Source: Corallococcus praedator (lineage in GTDB: Bacteria; Myxococcota; Myxococcia; Myxococcales; Myxococcaceae). From it: 64,000 nt of DNA. The translations under genes and the position numbers were made by a program. The stretch covers positions 39,943 through 103,942 of the forward strand of contig NZ_RAWI01000001.1 in NCBI RefSeq assembly GCF_003612125.1, in the 5' to 3' direction. The notes under the pieces were generated by a model. That model was given only the letters and a program-made list of their open reading frames with translations, did no database searches and was not told where the DNA came from. This document shows positions 44,336 to 52,422 of the stretch, piece after piece (within the stretch, counting starts at the first letter, position 1; each line of letters starts with the position of its first letter).

Positions 44336-44519
44336 GTCCGGTTTCAGGAACGACGGGTGGAGGCTTGGGGGCGGAGCGTAGGACGCAAATGACCGACTGG
44401 TCGTAATCCGGAAGATCGAAGTCACTCAACCCCGGTGCGACCGTCGTCACGAGTGCTTGTCGGGCGGCCATATACCAGTCGGGTGGCTCGATGCAGTAGG
44501 TGGAGGATCCACCCGGCAT
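44325..44519 (-). CDS. Small hypothetical protein downstream of the AlbA_2 gene, possibly frameshifted
   Basis: A 64-residue frame (MPGGSSTYCIEPPDWYMAAR onward) that overlaps the convergent SDR stop by 11 bases. Another frame starts at 44583 with ATGGAAGTGA, overlapping the stop of the AlbA_2 gene in the manner of coupled genes (MEVSAPTEQQLADDARQGSL). It loses coding character after about 20 residues and ends near 44425. Joining the first frame's beginning to this frame's end needs one frameshift near 44510-44520. So the real gene may be about 44325-44583, either broken here or affected by a sequence error. No family is recognised. Confidence 0.35.
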   Translation of the reverse strand: MPGGSSTYCIEPPDWYMAARQALVTTVAPGLSDFDLPDYDQSVICVLRSAPKPPPVVPETGLTK

Positions 44520-44573
44520 CGCTCAGCGATCCCTGGCGGGCATCGTCCGCCAGTTGCTGCTCAGTCGGGGCAC

Positions 44574-45599
44574 TCACTTCCATTCTGTTGTTATCAATTG
44601 ATTCTTGGACCAGCGTACGCCGGGCAACTCGAAGGCCTGTTCCTCGGACAGGTCTTCATCCGTGAATCCAAACTCCGTGGTCGTTCCTTTGTGGAAGAGG
44701 TTGTAGGCCGTCCACGCATCCTTGGGGCTGGTGCGCGGCGCGCTGACCTTCCACTTCACGAGGTATCGACCGTCGAGCAGTTGCTTGTGGGAGATCACGA
44801 TGGGGCGCTCCGCTACCTCGACGGGGCACGCATCGAACGCTGGGAGCCCTCCCTTCGACGACCAGAAAAGGCGGCAGGCCGCGCCCTGAATCGTTCCCTT
44901 CTCGCTGGTGATGAGCTCGTGATGAGCGACGTGCAAAGGGCCCCGGTCGTGAAGCCGGAAGTTCCCGTCGAACAGCAGGTCGATGACCGCCTCGTGGCAG
45001 GGAACAGAAGACTTGTTCTCAAGAATGATGTGCCATGGGTGGATGTCCCGATTCGGGGTGCTGTGTCCGGACAGGGACAGATGAAAGGTGACTCGGAGGT
45101 CCGGCACTTCTTGCCGTCGGGACACGTCCCGTATTTCGTATTCCTCCATGGGCTTCGATTGATACTCGAAGCGCTTGTAGAAGAGCTTGTCTCGGGCCTG
45201 ATGGGGGGCTCGGACGCTCTGGGGCACATGGACCACATAGGCGACGCGCCCCGGGCTCGATTTCGTCAGTGGAATCTGTTGGATCCGAACGCCATCGATG
45301 CGCCGCTGGATGCCCGAGTTGATGACCTGATCCAGCCACTCGCGTGTCACCACCGCGGGGTCGACACCTTCGTCGATTCGCTCCGCCATCCGAGTCTGCT
45401 TGTTCTCGGGAATCCCGTAGACAAGCGTTCCGCCCGCTGAATTCGCGAGGGCTGAAACATCTTTTGTGATTTCGTCCTTCACCTTCTCGGTGCGGTCAAG
45501 TGCCTTGGATGCTTTGTAGTCCAGGGTCAGCGACTCCTGGACCTGGCTGTTGATGAGTTCAAGGAGGTCCTCTTCTGCCCACTCCCAGGGTTTCTTCAC
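44574..45599 (-). CDS. AlbA_2 (Schlafen-type) domain protein
   Basis: Protein of 341 residues. Residues about 10-140 form an AlbA_2/Schlafen AAA-4-type domain: 'QESLTLDYKASKALD', 'KDVSALANSAGGTLVYGIPE', and VAYVVHVPQSVRAPHQARDK. Such domains bind nucleic acids in regulators and in several phage-defence proteins. The C-terminal half (about 170-341) is a less GC-biased beta-rich region (WHIILENKSSVPCHEAVIDL, 'VKWKVSAPRTSPKDAW') with no recognised family. A GTG at 45599 with AGAGGAG just upstream is preferred over an ATG at 45650, which lacks a good site. Base composition is noticeably lower in GC than the neighbours, a sign of acquisition. A short reading frame overlaps its stop. Confidence 0.72.
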   Translation of the reverse strand: MKKPWEWAEEDLLELINSQVQESLTLDYKASKALDRTEKVKDEITKDVSALANSAGGTLVYGIPENKQTRMAERIDEGVDPAVVTREWLDQVINSGIQRRIDGVRIQQIPLTKSSPGRVAYVVHVPQSVRAPHQARDKLFYKRFEYQSKPMEEYEIRDVSRRQEVPDLRVTFHLSLSGHSTPNRDIHPWHIILENKSSVPCHEAVIDLLFDGNFRLHDRGPLHVAHHELITSEKGTIQGAACRLFWSSKGGLPAFDACPVEVAERPIVISHKQLLDGRYLVKWKVSAPRTSPKDAWTAYNLFHKGTTTEFGFTDEDLSEEQAFELPGVRWSKNQLITTEWK

Positions 45600-45701
45600 G
45601 TGACTCCTCTGGCTGGCGCGATGACTGCTTACCCCGTGAGTGTCCGACATCCCTTCGAGGAAGGCACATGGACTCGGGAATGTTTGTCCGCGCGGCGACC
45701 G

Positions 45702-46637
45702 CTATCCGAGGATGAAGTCCTTGGGGCGCAGCGGCTCGGGCTGGGGCTCGCCCAGCGCCTCCAGCATGTTGATCTCCGCCGTGCGGGACATCGCGAGCAG
45801 GGGCAGGTCGTTGGGTGTGTTCCCGAACGGCTCCTCCAGCTCTTCGCTCAGGAGGTCCAGGCCGAAGAAGGTGTAGGCAATCATCGCCGACAGCACCGGG
45901 GTGAACCAGCCCATCGACTCGGCGAGCCCGAAGGGAAGCAGGAGACAGAAGAGGTAGGCGGTGCGGTGCAGGAGCACCGTGTAGGCGAAGGGCAGGGGCG
46001 TGAGGCGGATGCGCTCGCAGGCGGTGAACACGCTCATCATGACGTGGACCCGTTCGTTCAAGGCAGCCCAGGTGATGTCGGTGAGCCGACCCTCCCGCAG
46101 CAGGCGGGCCAGCTCCACCTGGTGCTCGCGCAGGAGGGCGTTCGGGCGGTTCCCGCTGGCCAGGACGCGCGAGCGCTCGGGCTCCGAGACATAGAGTCCG
46201 ATGTCCTCCGTGGCATCCTGCCCCCGCAGGTGCGCGGCGAGTGCGTACGGGAAGGCGATGGTGCGGTGCACCAGTCTCCGGGCCGCCTGCCGCCCCGCGA
46301 CGGGCAGCTCGGCAGTCCCGTCGTCCAGCAGCGCGATGGCCGCGTGGGTAAAGGCCCTCACCTCGATGATGAGCGCGCCCCACTGCTTCCGGCCCTCCCA
46401 CCACCGGTCGTAACAGGCGTTGTTGCGGAACCCGAGGAAGATGGAGAGCGCGATGCCGAGCAGTGACAGCGGCGCGGGCGACGTGACGGGGAGCCGCAGG
46501 TATCCCTGCTTGAGCGTCAGGACGACGAGCGAGGCGAGTGCCGCGACGCCGAGGACGTGGGGCAGGACGCGCGGCAGGATGGTGCCGCGCACGACGAACA
46601 GGAGCTTGAAGAAGCCAGGACGGGGACGGACGATCAC
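45702..46637 (-). CDS. Bestrophin-family (UPF0187) anion channel
   Basis: Inner-membrane protein of about 311 residues with four membrane segments. The bestrophin signature 'LGFRNNACYDRWWEGRKQWG' follows the first hairpin, and the second pair of helices is near 'FGLAESMGWFTPVLSAMIAY' with the acidic-loop motif 'LSEELEEPFGNTPNDLPL'. Bacterial homologues form pentameric ion channels (chloride or sodium selective). A GTG at 46637 begins the conserved 'IVRPRPGFFKLLFVVRGTIL' element; a longer start at 46733 adds residues not typical of the family. No obvious operon partner. Confidence 0.88.
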   Translation of the reverse strand: MIVRPRPGFFKLLFVVRGTILPRVLPHVLGVAALASLVVLTLKQGYLRLPVTSPAPLSLLGIALSIFLGFRNNACYDRWWEGRKQWGALIIEVRAFTHAAIALLDDGTAELPVAGRQAARRLVHRTIAFPYALAAHLRGQDATEDIGLYVSEPERSRVLASGNRPNALLREHQVELARLLREGRLTDITWAALNERVHVMMSVFTACERIRLTPLPFAYTVLLHRTAYLFCLLLPFGLAESMGWFTPVLSAMIAYTFFGLDLLSEELEEPFGNTPNDLPLLAMSRTAEINMLEALGEPQPEPLRPKDFILG

Positions 46638-46797
46638 GAGGCGTGTCTCGTGCCTCAAATCCCCGTGTATCGCAAGCGTGCCGCCCTGGACTGCCTGCCC
46701 CCAGGAGGCTGAATGCACCCGAAAGGACTTCACCGGTTCCCCTCGCCCACGCTTGCGGCGCTCCGTGCAGCTCTTCCCCAGGTGCTCCCGGCTCTGT

Positions 46798-47805
46798 CTA
46801 CGTCGCGAACCGCTTCCGGTAGTCCCTCGGCGAAATGGAGAGGTTGCGCTGGAAGGTCACCCGCATCCGTTCCTCGCTTCCGAAGCCGCACATCCGGGCG
46901 ACCTGGTCGACGTTGCGCTTGGAATCCTCCAGCATCCGCCGGGCCGCCTCCAGCCGCATGACCTCCACCGCCTTCGCCGGGGTGCGGCCCGTCTTCTGTT
47001 TGTAGACGCGCGCGAAGTTGCGCGGGCTCATGCGGGCTCGGTCCGCCAGCGTTTCGACGGTGAGATCGTCACTGCCCAGGTGGTCCGTGATCCACAGGTG
47101 CAGCTCATCGAAGTCGGCGCTGTCCTGGGTCTGTGATTGCAACAGCTCGCTGAACTGGGATTGACCGCCCGGACGCTTCAGGAAGACGACCAGCTCCCGG
47201 GCCACCTTCATGGAGATGTCACGTCCATGGTCCGCCTCCACCAGGGCGAGGGCCAGGTCGATGCCCGCGGTGACTCCGGCGGAGGTCCACACCCGGCCTT
47301 CCCGGACGAAGAGCGCGTCCCGGTCGAGCTGGATGGACGGGAAGCGCTCGCGCAGCAGATCGCACAGGGCCCAATGCGTGGCCGCGCGCTTGTCGTGAAG
47401 CAGCCCGGCTTGGGCCAGCAGGAAGGTGCCGCTGCAGACCGAGGCGGTACGGCGCGTCGCTTCCGCCTTGCGCCGAAGCCATTCAATCAGGGGCTCGGAG
47501 CGGGCCAGCACCTGTTCGATGGACGGTGAGCCAGGAACGACGACCGTGTCCACGGGGACGTCCGTGAAGCCGGCGAGCGGCACGGTGTGCAACGCGACGC
47601 CTTCGGCCGTCTGCACCAGCCCGCCGTCCAGGCTCACGGTGTGGCGGACGTACCCGGGCTCTCCGCGCTCGGCCAGCGCCTTCGTCGCGGCCCAGAACAC
47701 CGTCTGTGGCCCTGTCAGGTCCAGGAGCCCCATGTCCGGAAAGGCGACGAAGAGCACGGTGCGCGGCCCGTAGGGGTTTGGCAGAAAACCAGGGTTGGTT
47801 GGCAT
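46798..47805 (-). CDS. GlxA-type AraC-family regulator with DJ-1/PfpI domain
   Basis: Transcriptional regulator of 335 residues. Residues about 15-190 form a class-I amidotransferase-like DJ-1/PfpI domain (VLFVAFPDMGLLDLTGPQTV, 'TASVCSGTFLLAQAGLL' with the nucleophile-elbow Cys). Residues about 225-335 carry two helix-turn-helix units of the AraC type ('LTVETLADRARMSPRNFARV', then 'GRTPAKAVEVMRLEAAR', 'QVARMCGFGSEERMRVTFQR'). It is divergent from the NAD-binding gene, 52 bases away, and presumably regulates it. The effector is unknown. Confidence 0.92.
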   Translation of the reverse strand: MPTNPGFLPNPYGPRTVLFVAFPDMGLLDLTGPQTVFWAATKALAERGEPGYVRHTVSLDGGLVQTAEGVALHTVPLAGFTDVPVDTVVVPGSPSIEQVLARSEPLIEWLRRKAEATRRTASVCSGTFLLAQAGLLHDKRAATHWALCDLLRERFPSIQLDRDALFVREGRVWTSAGVTAGIDLALALVEADHGRDISMKVARELVVFLKRPGGQSQFSELLQSQTQDSADFDELHLWITDHLGSDDLTVETLADRARMSPRNFARVYKQKTGRTPAKAVEVMRLEAARRMLEDSKRNVDQVARMCGFGSEERMRVTFQRNLSISPRDYRKRFAT

Positions 47806-47857
47806 GGCTGCCAGAGCCTTTCATCCGTACGTTTCCACCGTCAACTGAAAGGCAAAC

Positions 47858-48607
47858 ATGAAAATCGTGGTCATCGGCGGCACGGGCCTCATTGGAACGA
47901 AGCTGGCGAAGCGGCTTCGCGAGCAGGGCCATGAGGTGGTGGCGGCGGCCCCCAGCACGGGCGTCAACACCCTGACGGGCGAGGGGCTGGCGGAGGCGCT
48001 CGCGGGCGCGCAGGTGGTGGTGGACGTGGCCAACTCACCGTCGTTCGAGGACAGGGCCGTGATGGAGTTCTTCGAGACGTCGGGGCGCAATCTCCTGGCG
48101 GCGGAAGAGAAGGCCGGCGTGAAGCACCACGTCGCGTTGTCCGTGGTCGGCACCGAGCGGCTTCTGGGCAGCGGCTACTTCCGCGGCAAGATGGCCCAGG
48201 AGAACCTCATCAAGGCCGGCAGGACCCCGTACACCCTCGTGCGCGCGACGCAGTTCTTCGAGTTCATGGGCGGCATCGCGCAGGCGGGGACGCAAGGGGA
48301 GACGGTGCGCCTGTCCACGGCGCTGATGCAGCCCATCGCGTCGGACGACGTGGCGGACGCGGTGGCGGATGCGGCGCTGGGCGCGCCCGTGCAGGGAATC
48401 GTCGAAGTGGCCGGGCCGGAGCGCGTTCGGCTGGTCGACGTCGTCCAGCGTTACCTGCGCGCGAAGCGGGACGGTCGCCAGGTCATCGCCGACGCGCGTG
48501 CTCACTACTTCGGCGTGGAACTGGACGACACGGCGCTCACGCCGAGCGGCAAACCGCGCCTCGGGACGACGCGGTTCGACGCGTGGCTCCGCGCTTCCGT
48601 GTCGTAG
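47858..48607 (+). CDS. NAD(P)-binding atypical SDR (NmrA-like)
   Basis: Protein of 249 residues. MKIVVIGGTGLIGTKLAKRL is the NAD(P)-binding GxxGxxG loop of atypical SDR/NmrA-like proteins. There is no YxxxK; instead 'ALSVVGTERLLGSGYFRGKM' occupies the active-site region, as in redox-sensing or isoflavone-reductase-like members. 'TPYTLVRATQFFEFM' and 'VAGPERVRLVDVVQRYL' are common to the group. AAAGG seven bases before the ATG at 47858. Divergent GlxA-type regulator probably controls it. Confidence 0.9.
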   Translation: MKIVVIGGTGLIGTKLAKRLREQGHEVVAAAPSTGVNTLTGEGLAEALAGAQVVVDVANSPSFEDRAVMEFFETSGRNLLAAEEKAGVKHHVALSVVGTERLLGSGYFRGKMAQENLIKAGRTPYTLVRATQFFEFMGGIAQAGTQGETVRLSTALMQPIASDDVADAVADAALGAPVQGIVEVAGPERVRLVDVVQRYLRAKRDGRQVIADARAHYFGVELDDTALTPSGKPRLGTTRFDAWLRASVS

Positions 48608-48643
48608 CCGCGCCTCGTTGGAAGTTCGGGCCCGCGCTCCGGA

Positions 48644-49300
48644 TCAGGACGCGCGACCGGACGTCGTTGCTGTGAAGCGGGCCTTGTCGGTCCGCCACAG
48701 CTTCTCGAGGGCGGCGTCGTAGCCCACCACGACGTGCGGCCAGCGCTCGCGCACGCTGTCGAGGAACACGTTGCGCGCCGGCGGGTCACGGAAGGCGACC
48801 GAGAGCGAGGGCTGGTCCGTGAAGCGCAGCTTGACGAGGTGGTTCGTCTGGATGAGCACCCCGTTGTGGCGAACCTCCTCCTCGGCGCCGTGCACCCATG
48901 CCAGCGACTGCAGCCGCCGGGCCTGAAAGGTCAGCGGCAGCAGGGTGAAGGCGAAGTTCGGCGCCATGATGAGGCCCCAGGCACGCGCCGCGGGCATGGC
49001 GGCGGCCAGCTCCCGCTCGGCCTCGTCGAGAGTCCCGGGGCCGCCCCGATGCAGCCAGCGCAGGTTCGGGTGCAGTTCGGGCTTGAGGCGCCAGACGAGC
49101 CCGAGCGCGAGCCCCACGAGTCCGAAGGCCCCCACGGAGCCCGTCATCCCGAACAGGAGGACTCCACCTCTCAGGGCGCCGCCGAGCACACTCGAGACCC
49201 GCCAGAGCAGCAGCGCTCCGATGAGCACGAAGGCCCCACCCAGGACGATGAAGCGGTTGCCGACGCGGCGGATGTGGGAGCGCAGGTGCGGGGTCGACAC
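48644..49300 (-). CDS. Two-helix membrane protein of unknown function
   Basis: Membrane protein of 218 residues starting at a GTG (49300) with AGAGGA four bases upstream. Two hydrophobic helices lie near residues 18-66 (FIVLGGAFVLIGALLLWRV, 'GSVGAFGLVGLALGLVWRL'), followed by a cytosolic or periplasmic domain, 'NVFLDSVRERWPHVVVGYDA' near the C-terminus, that recalls DUF6709-like proteins. No catalytic residues are recognised. Its 3' end and flank resemble those of bioY over about 27 bases (see findings). Confidence 0.72.
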   Translation of the reverse strand: MSTPHLRSHIRRVGNRFIVLGGAFVLIGALLLWRVSSVLGGALRGGVLLFGMTGSVGAFGLVGLALGLVWRLKPELHPNLRWLHRGGPGTLDEAERELAAAMPAARAWGLIMAPNFAFTLLPLTFQARRLQSLAWVHGAEEEVRHNGVLIQTNHLVKLRFTDQPSLSVAFRDPPARNVFLDSVRERWPHVVVGYDAALEKLWRTDKARFTATTSGRAS

Positions 49301-49580
49301 GGGGTTCCTCTTCGCAAGGTGCCGCCGCAGCCTACCAGCACACGGCGCATCTCCCGCCGGCCCTCCGGGACGTCGCTGAGCCGCCGCCCAGGCCGCTGCC
49401 CCTCTCGGGCGCTGCCGCGTAGAGGAAGGACGGGAGCCCTGATGGAATGCTCGACCGCGACAAGGCGCTGGATCATGCGAAGCAGGGAGGCAGCCCGTTC
49501 CTCCCCGATGTCGAACGAGCGCTTCGAGCGAAGGAGGGAGTCTGACCCCGGTGGGCGGGAGTTGGAGCCCGCGCTCCGCA
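49301..49580. other. Intergenic stretch, only a weak 32-codon frame
   Basis: No convincing gene. A plus-strand frame at 49447-49545 begins MLDRDKALDHAKQGGSPFLP and ends after 32 residues; its codon bias is only moderate, and it could be a small gene or the tail of a lost one. Bases 49558-49585 resemble 48620-48648. Confidence 0.3.
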
Positions 49581-50123
49581 TCACGACGCGCGAGCCCGTA
49601 CGAACCGCCAGGCGAGGAACATGAGCAGTCCGGCGATGGCGGCCTTGAGCAATCCGCCTGGAATGAAGGGAACAAAGCCCTTCTGGAGGGCCGTGGCGAA
49701 GTCGAGGGAGGCCGCCACGCAAAGCCAGGACACGCCGACGGCCAGGATGACGAGCTGGCCCGCGATGAAGAGGGGCACCGCCGTCCACGGTCGCCTGTCG
49801 TAGCCGTGGCGCGCCGCGAGGCCCACGAGGAAGGCCGCGGGGAGGAAGCCCACCAGGTAGCCGCCGGTCGGTCCGACAAGCTGTCCCCAGCCGCTGGCCG
49901 CCTTGGCGAAGAACGGCAGTCCCACGGCCCCCAGCAGGAGATACGCGAGCTGCCCGGCCATGCCGCGCCTGGGTCCGAGCGCGGCGGCCGTGAGGACCAC
50001 CGCGAGCGTCTGTCCCGTGATGGGCACCGGTGAACCTGGCACCGTGAGGGCGACCTGCGCGAGCAACGCGGTGCAGAGCGCCGCGCCGAGGACGAGCGCA
50101 ACCTCCTGCGCGCGCGTGAGCAC
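49581..50123 (-). CDS. bioY: Biotin transporter substrate-binding component BioY
   Basis: S-component of an ECF-type biotin uptake system, about 180 residues with six membrane helices. Family motifs: 'ALTVPGSPVPITGQTLAVVL', 'GPTGGYLVGFLPAAFLVGLA', and 'GFVPFIPGGLLKAAIAGLLM' near the C-terminus. No bioM/bioN genes lie nearby; BioY can act alone or with a shared energising module. The start is uncertain: the GTG at 50123 gives typical BioY length, while a TTG at 50174 and an ATG at 50294 are in frame but extend into sequence with poorer codon bias. Confidence 0.85.
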   Translation of the reverse strand: MLTRAQEVALVLGAALCTALLAQVALTVPGSPVPITGQTLAVVLTAAALGPRRGMAGQLAYLLLGAVGLPFFAKAASGWGQLVGPTGGYLVGFLPAAFLVGLAARHGYDRRPWTAVPLFIAGQLVILAVGVSWLCVAASLDFATALQKGFVPFIPGGLLKAAIAGLLMFLAWRFVRARAS

Positions 50124-50328
50124 GAAGACATCGGCCAGGACGCGATGAAGTGGAGGACTGGCGCCCGGGCTCAATGCGAACCCACCAGCGAGGCGTGCGA
50201 GCGGAGTGACGACGGGGAGGGGCGTGGAGACACGGCTCGATGCTCGGTGAGGACGGGCGCCGGTGCAAGGATGCCGGCGCCCGGGACGTGTCATCGCCGT
50301 GAAGCGCCGGAGGCCCGTGCTCGTGGCT

Positions 50329-50577
50329 TCAGGGCGCGCCGCACGCCGCCGCGCCGAGCGCGGTGACGAGATCGGTCCGGGCGAAGTAGGCGAACCCCGC
50401 GATGCGCAGGCCGTTGCGGGAGGGCCGGTCGTCGGCGCGGAAGGCGTCGAGCACGGTCGTCTCCGCGAGTTCGAGCGCGTCGGAGGCGCGGTTCTCGGAG
50501 AACCACTTCCCGGAGTAGTCGCACTCGGCGGAGAGGATGGGCCACACCTGGACGGGGCGGCTCCACTCCCGCGAGAG
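50329..50577 (-). pseudogene. 5'-truncated gene fragment of unknown family
   Basis: An 82-codon stretch with strong GC3 coding bias ends at a stop at 50329 but has no start: SREWSRPVQVWPILSAECDY leads into 'SGKWFSENRASDALELAETT' and 'GFAYFARTDLVTALGAA'. Its upstream end coincides with the beginning of a VOC-like fragment that reads the other way. The pair looks like two divergent genes whose 5' ends were removed by one deletion. The family was not recognised. Confidence 0.5.
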
Positions 50578-50579
50578 GG

Positions 50580-50745
50580 ATTGGAGTCGCGGACGTCACC
50601 CGTTCCGCTGCCTTCTTTGACGCGGCCCTGGGGGCGCTGGGCCTCCACCGGTCCGCGCAGCTTCCCGAGGATCAAGGGACGGATGCCATCGGTTACGGAC
50701 GCGACTACCCGATCTTCCGGATCGATCGCTTCCACCCGCACAGCG
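50580..50745 (+). pseudogene. VOC/glyoxalase-family gene fragment
   Basis: About 55 codons read IGVADVTRSAAFFDAALGAL, GLHRSAQLPEDQG, then 'AIGYGRDYPIFRIDRFHPH'. This is the N-terminal beta-alpha-beta unit of a vicinal-oxygen-chelate protein, lacking its initiator and the first metal-binding strand's His. It then runs into sequence belonging to the antisense SMI1-like remnant and stops at 50889. No functional product is expected. Confidence 0.6.
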
Positions 50746-50761
50746 TGAAGCAACACACGGC

Positions 50762-51168
50762 TCAACTCTCGGATGGGGCGCTGCTCAGCCAGAAGAAGTC
50801 GTCTTCGCTGGCCAAAGCCTTCTCCAAGAACTCTCCAAAGGACCGCGCAATGACCCGGGAGTGGACGGGATCCGGGAACGTTCCGTGGTAGCCGTCGCGC
50901 AGTGTGTAGCGGGCGTTCTCCTGTTGCCCCACGTCAACCAGGACGAAGTCCGTGTCCTGGAGGTCGACGAGCGCGTACCAGGACGCCGGGCCGTTCGCGT
51001 CCTGATCGCGTCCCTGGATGGCCACGCGTGCGCGGCGAATCTCAGCCAGCGGGAGGATCCAGAAGTTGGTATCCGGCCAGGGCCGAAAGAGGGCTGCGCC
51101 GTCGCAGGTGGATTCGGGAAGTGGTGTTGGGTGATTTCCGCAAGCAGCCGGGGCATGTGCGTAGTCAT
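50762..51168 (-). pseudogene. SMI1/KNR4-type immunity gene disrupted by an internal deletion
   Basis: The start at 51168 has GAGGA seven bases upstream and encodes MTTHMPRLLAEITQHHFPNP PATA in one frame. After about codon 24 the matching continuation is in another frame: CDGAALFRPWPDTNFWILPL, then AEIRRARVAIQGRDQ, and, after 'GPASWYALVDLQDTDFVLVD', 'SRVIARSFGEFLEKALASED' to the stop at 50762. Both halves are typical of SMI1/KNR4 proteins, which serve as immunity proteins in polymorphic toxin systems, but roughly 25-30 residues are missing between them. The sequence tgcgacggcg at the joint fits both halves (PPATA and CDGA), as expected if a deletion occurred between two short direct repeats. 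The 5'-adjacent gene is a small lipoprotein. Confidence 0.72.
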
Positions 51169-51210
51169 CGCGCCGTCCTCAGTCCGAGTACGGGCGAGAA
51201 GGGCCCGGAG

Positions 51211-51531
51211 TCAGCCACTTCCCACCGGGCGCAGCAGGAAGCGTCCCTGCCAGTCGCCCTTGAAATCGGCCAGCCAGATGCAGCCCATGAGCGCATGCCC
51301 TTGCGCTGCGCACCTTGCCTCGCACCGGGACATGAAGGCGGCGCTGCAGTGCCATGGCCCGTAATAGATGGTCGTCCGCAACTGACCACCCTCCGGACGG
51401 GGGAAGGGCGGGCTCACCCACTTCGCGGTGGCGAGATTGCCAACGGCTCCGACGGTGGCTGAGCCGCACCCGACGAGGGTGAGCGCAAGGGTTGTGCTTA
51501 CGGCGCGCTGGAGATGGCGGACGGCTGGCAT
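51211..51531 (-). CDS. Small lipoprotein next to the immunity pseudogene, perhaps a truncated toxin
   Basis: Exported lipoprotein of about 106 residues with signal 'STTLALTLVGCGSATVG'. The mature part contains Cys-rich 'WHCSAAFMSRCEARCAAQGH' and 'CIWLADFKGDWQGRFLLRPV', then stops abruptly, suggesting C-terminal loss. Its place 42 bases upstream of an SMI1/KNR4 remnant is that of a toxin gene beside its immunity gene, and lipoprotein toxins (SitA type) are exchanged between myxobacterial cells. No SitA homology can be claimed by eye. An ATG at 51555 is the alternative start. Confidence 0.5.
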   Translation of the reverse strand: MPAVRHLQRAVSTTLALTLVGCGSATVGAVGNLATAKWVSPPFPRPEGGQLRTTIYYGPWHCSAAFMSRCEARCAAQGHALMGCIWLADFKGDWQGRFLLRPVGSG

Positions 51532-51632
51532 GTCGGAACATGCCAACATGGGCAAGAGAGAAAGTTAAGTCGCGGCAGCGAGTTTTCCTGGTGGTGGAGC
51601 GCGGCCCGTCGGTGATGGGGAGGCGGCTCACC

Positions 51633-52127
51633 TCACCCACTCGAAGGGTGCACCACGGGCAGGTCCTCCTGTTCCTCCTCCTCATCGCGCGAGCGCTTCG
51701 ACTCGCCCCGCAGCTTCTGCATGAGCACGTAGAGGCTGGGGATGAAGACGAGGTTGACGACGGTGGACACCAACATGCCTCCGAAGACCGCCGTGCCCAG
51801 GCTGTTGCGCGCGGCGGCTCCGGCGCCCTTGGCCAGCATGAGCGGCACCACGCCCAGCAGGAAGGCGATGGAGGTCATCAGGATGGGGCGCAAGCGCACC
51901 TCGGAGGCCTCGATGGCGGCGTCCATGGCGCTGCGTCCCTGCTCGCGCAGCTGTTCAGCGAACTCCACGATGAGGATGGCGTTCTTGCTCGCCAGCCCCA
52001 CCAGCATGACGAGCCCCACCTGACAGAAGACGTCGTTGGGCAGCCCTCGCAGCATCTGCAACCCCAACGCTCCCAGCACCGCCAGGGGCACCGAGAGGAT
52101 GACCACCAGGGGCAGGGTGAAGCTCTC
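51633..52127 (-). pseudogene. C-terminal fragment of an RND (HAE1/AcrB-type) efflux pump
   Basis: About 165 codons encode the last membrane block of an AcrB-like transporter: ESFTLPLVVILSVPLAVLGA, 'LPNDVFCQVGLVMLVGLASK' then NAILIVEFAEQL, 'RLRPILMTSIAFLLGVVPLM', 'GGMLVSTVVNLVFIPSLYVL'. It corresponds to about residue 870 onwards of AcrB. It has no start codon and joins IS66 sequence at about 52128. The N-terminal part of the same gene lies 2.9 kb to the right in the same orientation. Confidence 0.85.
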
Positions 52128-52407
52128 GTGCGGACAGCTTCTCAAGGGCGACGTCTTCCTCTTCGTCGGGCGGTGCCGTCGCCGCGCCAAGGTGCTGTAC
52201 TTCGACGGCACGGGGCTTTTGCTGCTCACCAAACGCCTCTTCAAGGGACGCTTCGCCAGGCCCTGGGTACAGGCGGGTGCGCTGAGCGTGGAGCTGACGG
52301 TGGCCGAGTTGTCGCTGTTTCTGGAGGGCTGCGAGCTGGCCGGGCGCTGGAAGCTATCGCCTCCCGCCTTCGAGGAGAAGGAGCTTGCGGTGGCGCCCGC
52401 CGTGTAG
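52128..52407 (+). pseudogene. tnpB: IS66 accessory protein TnpB, N-terminally truncated
   Basis: About 92 codons match the C-terminal two thirds of IS66 Orf2/TnpB: GQLLKGDVFLFVGRCRRRAK, 'VLYFDGTGLLLLTKRLFKGR' and 'LSVELTVAELSLFLEGCELA'. The N-terminus is replaced by reverse-strand RND sequence, so the left part of the IS (including orf1) is gone. The frame remains open from 52036 only by chance. Confidence 0.8.
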
Positions 52408-52422
52408 CGCTATCGCGGAAGT

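Noticed and set aside
49447..49545. A 32-codon frame with some coding appearance
   Set aside because: Too short, moderate codon bias and no neighbour context; mentioned only in the intergenic note.
52036..52407. A full-length TnpB starting at 52036
   Set aside because: The first ~30 residues are antisense to RND coding sequence, so the frame is only accidentally open and the gene is truncated.
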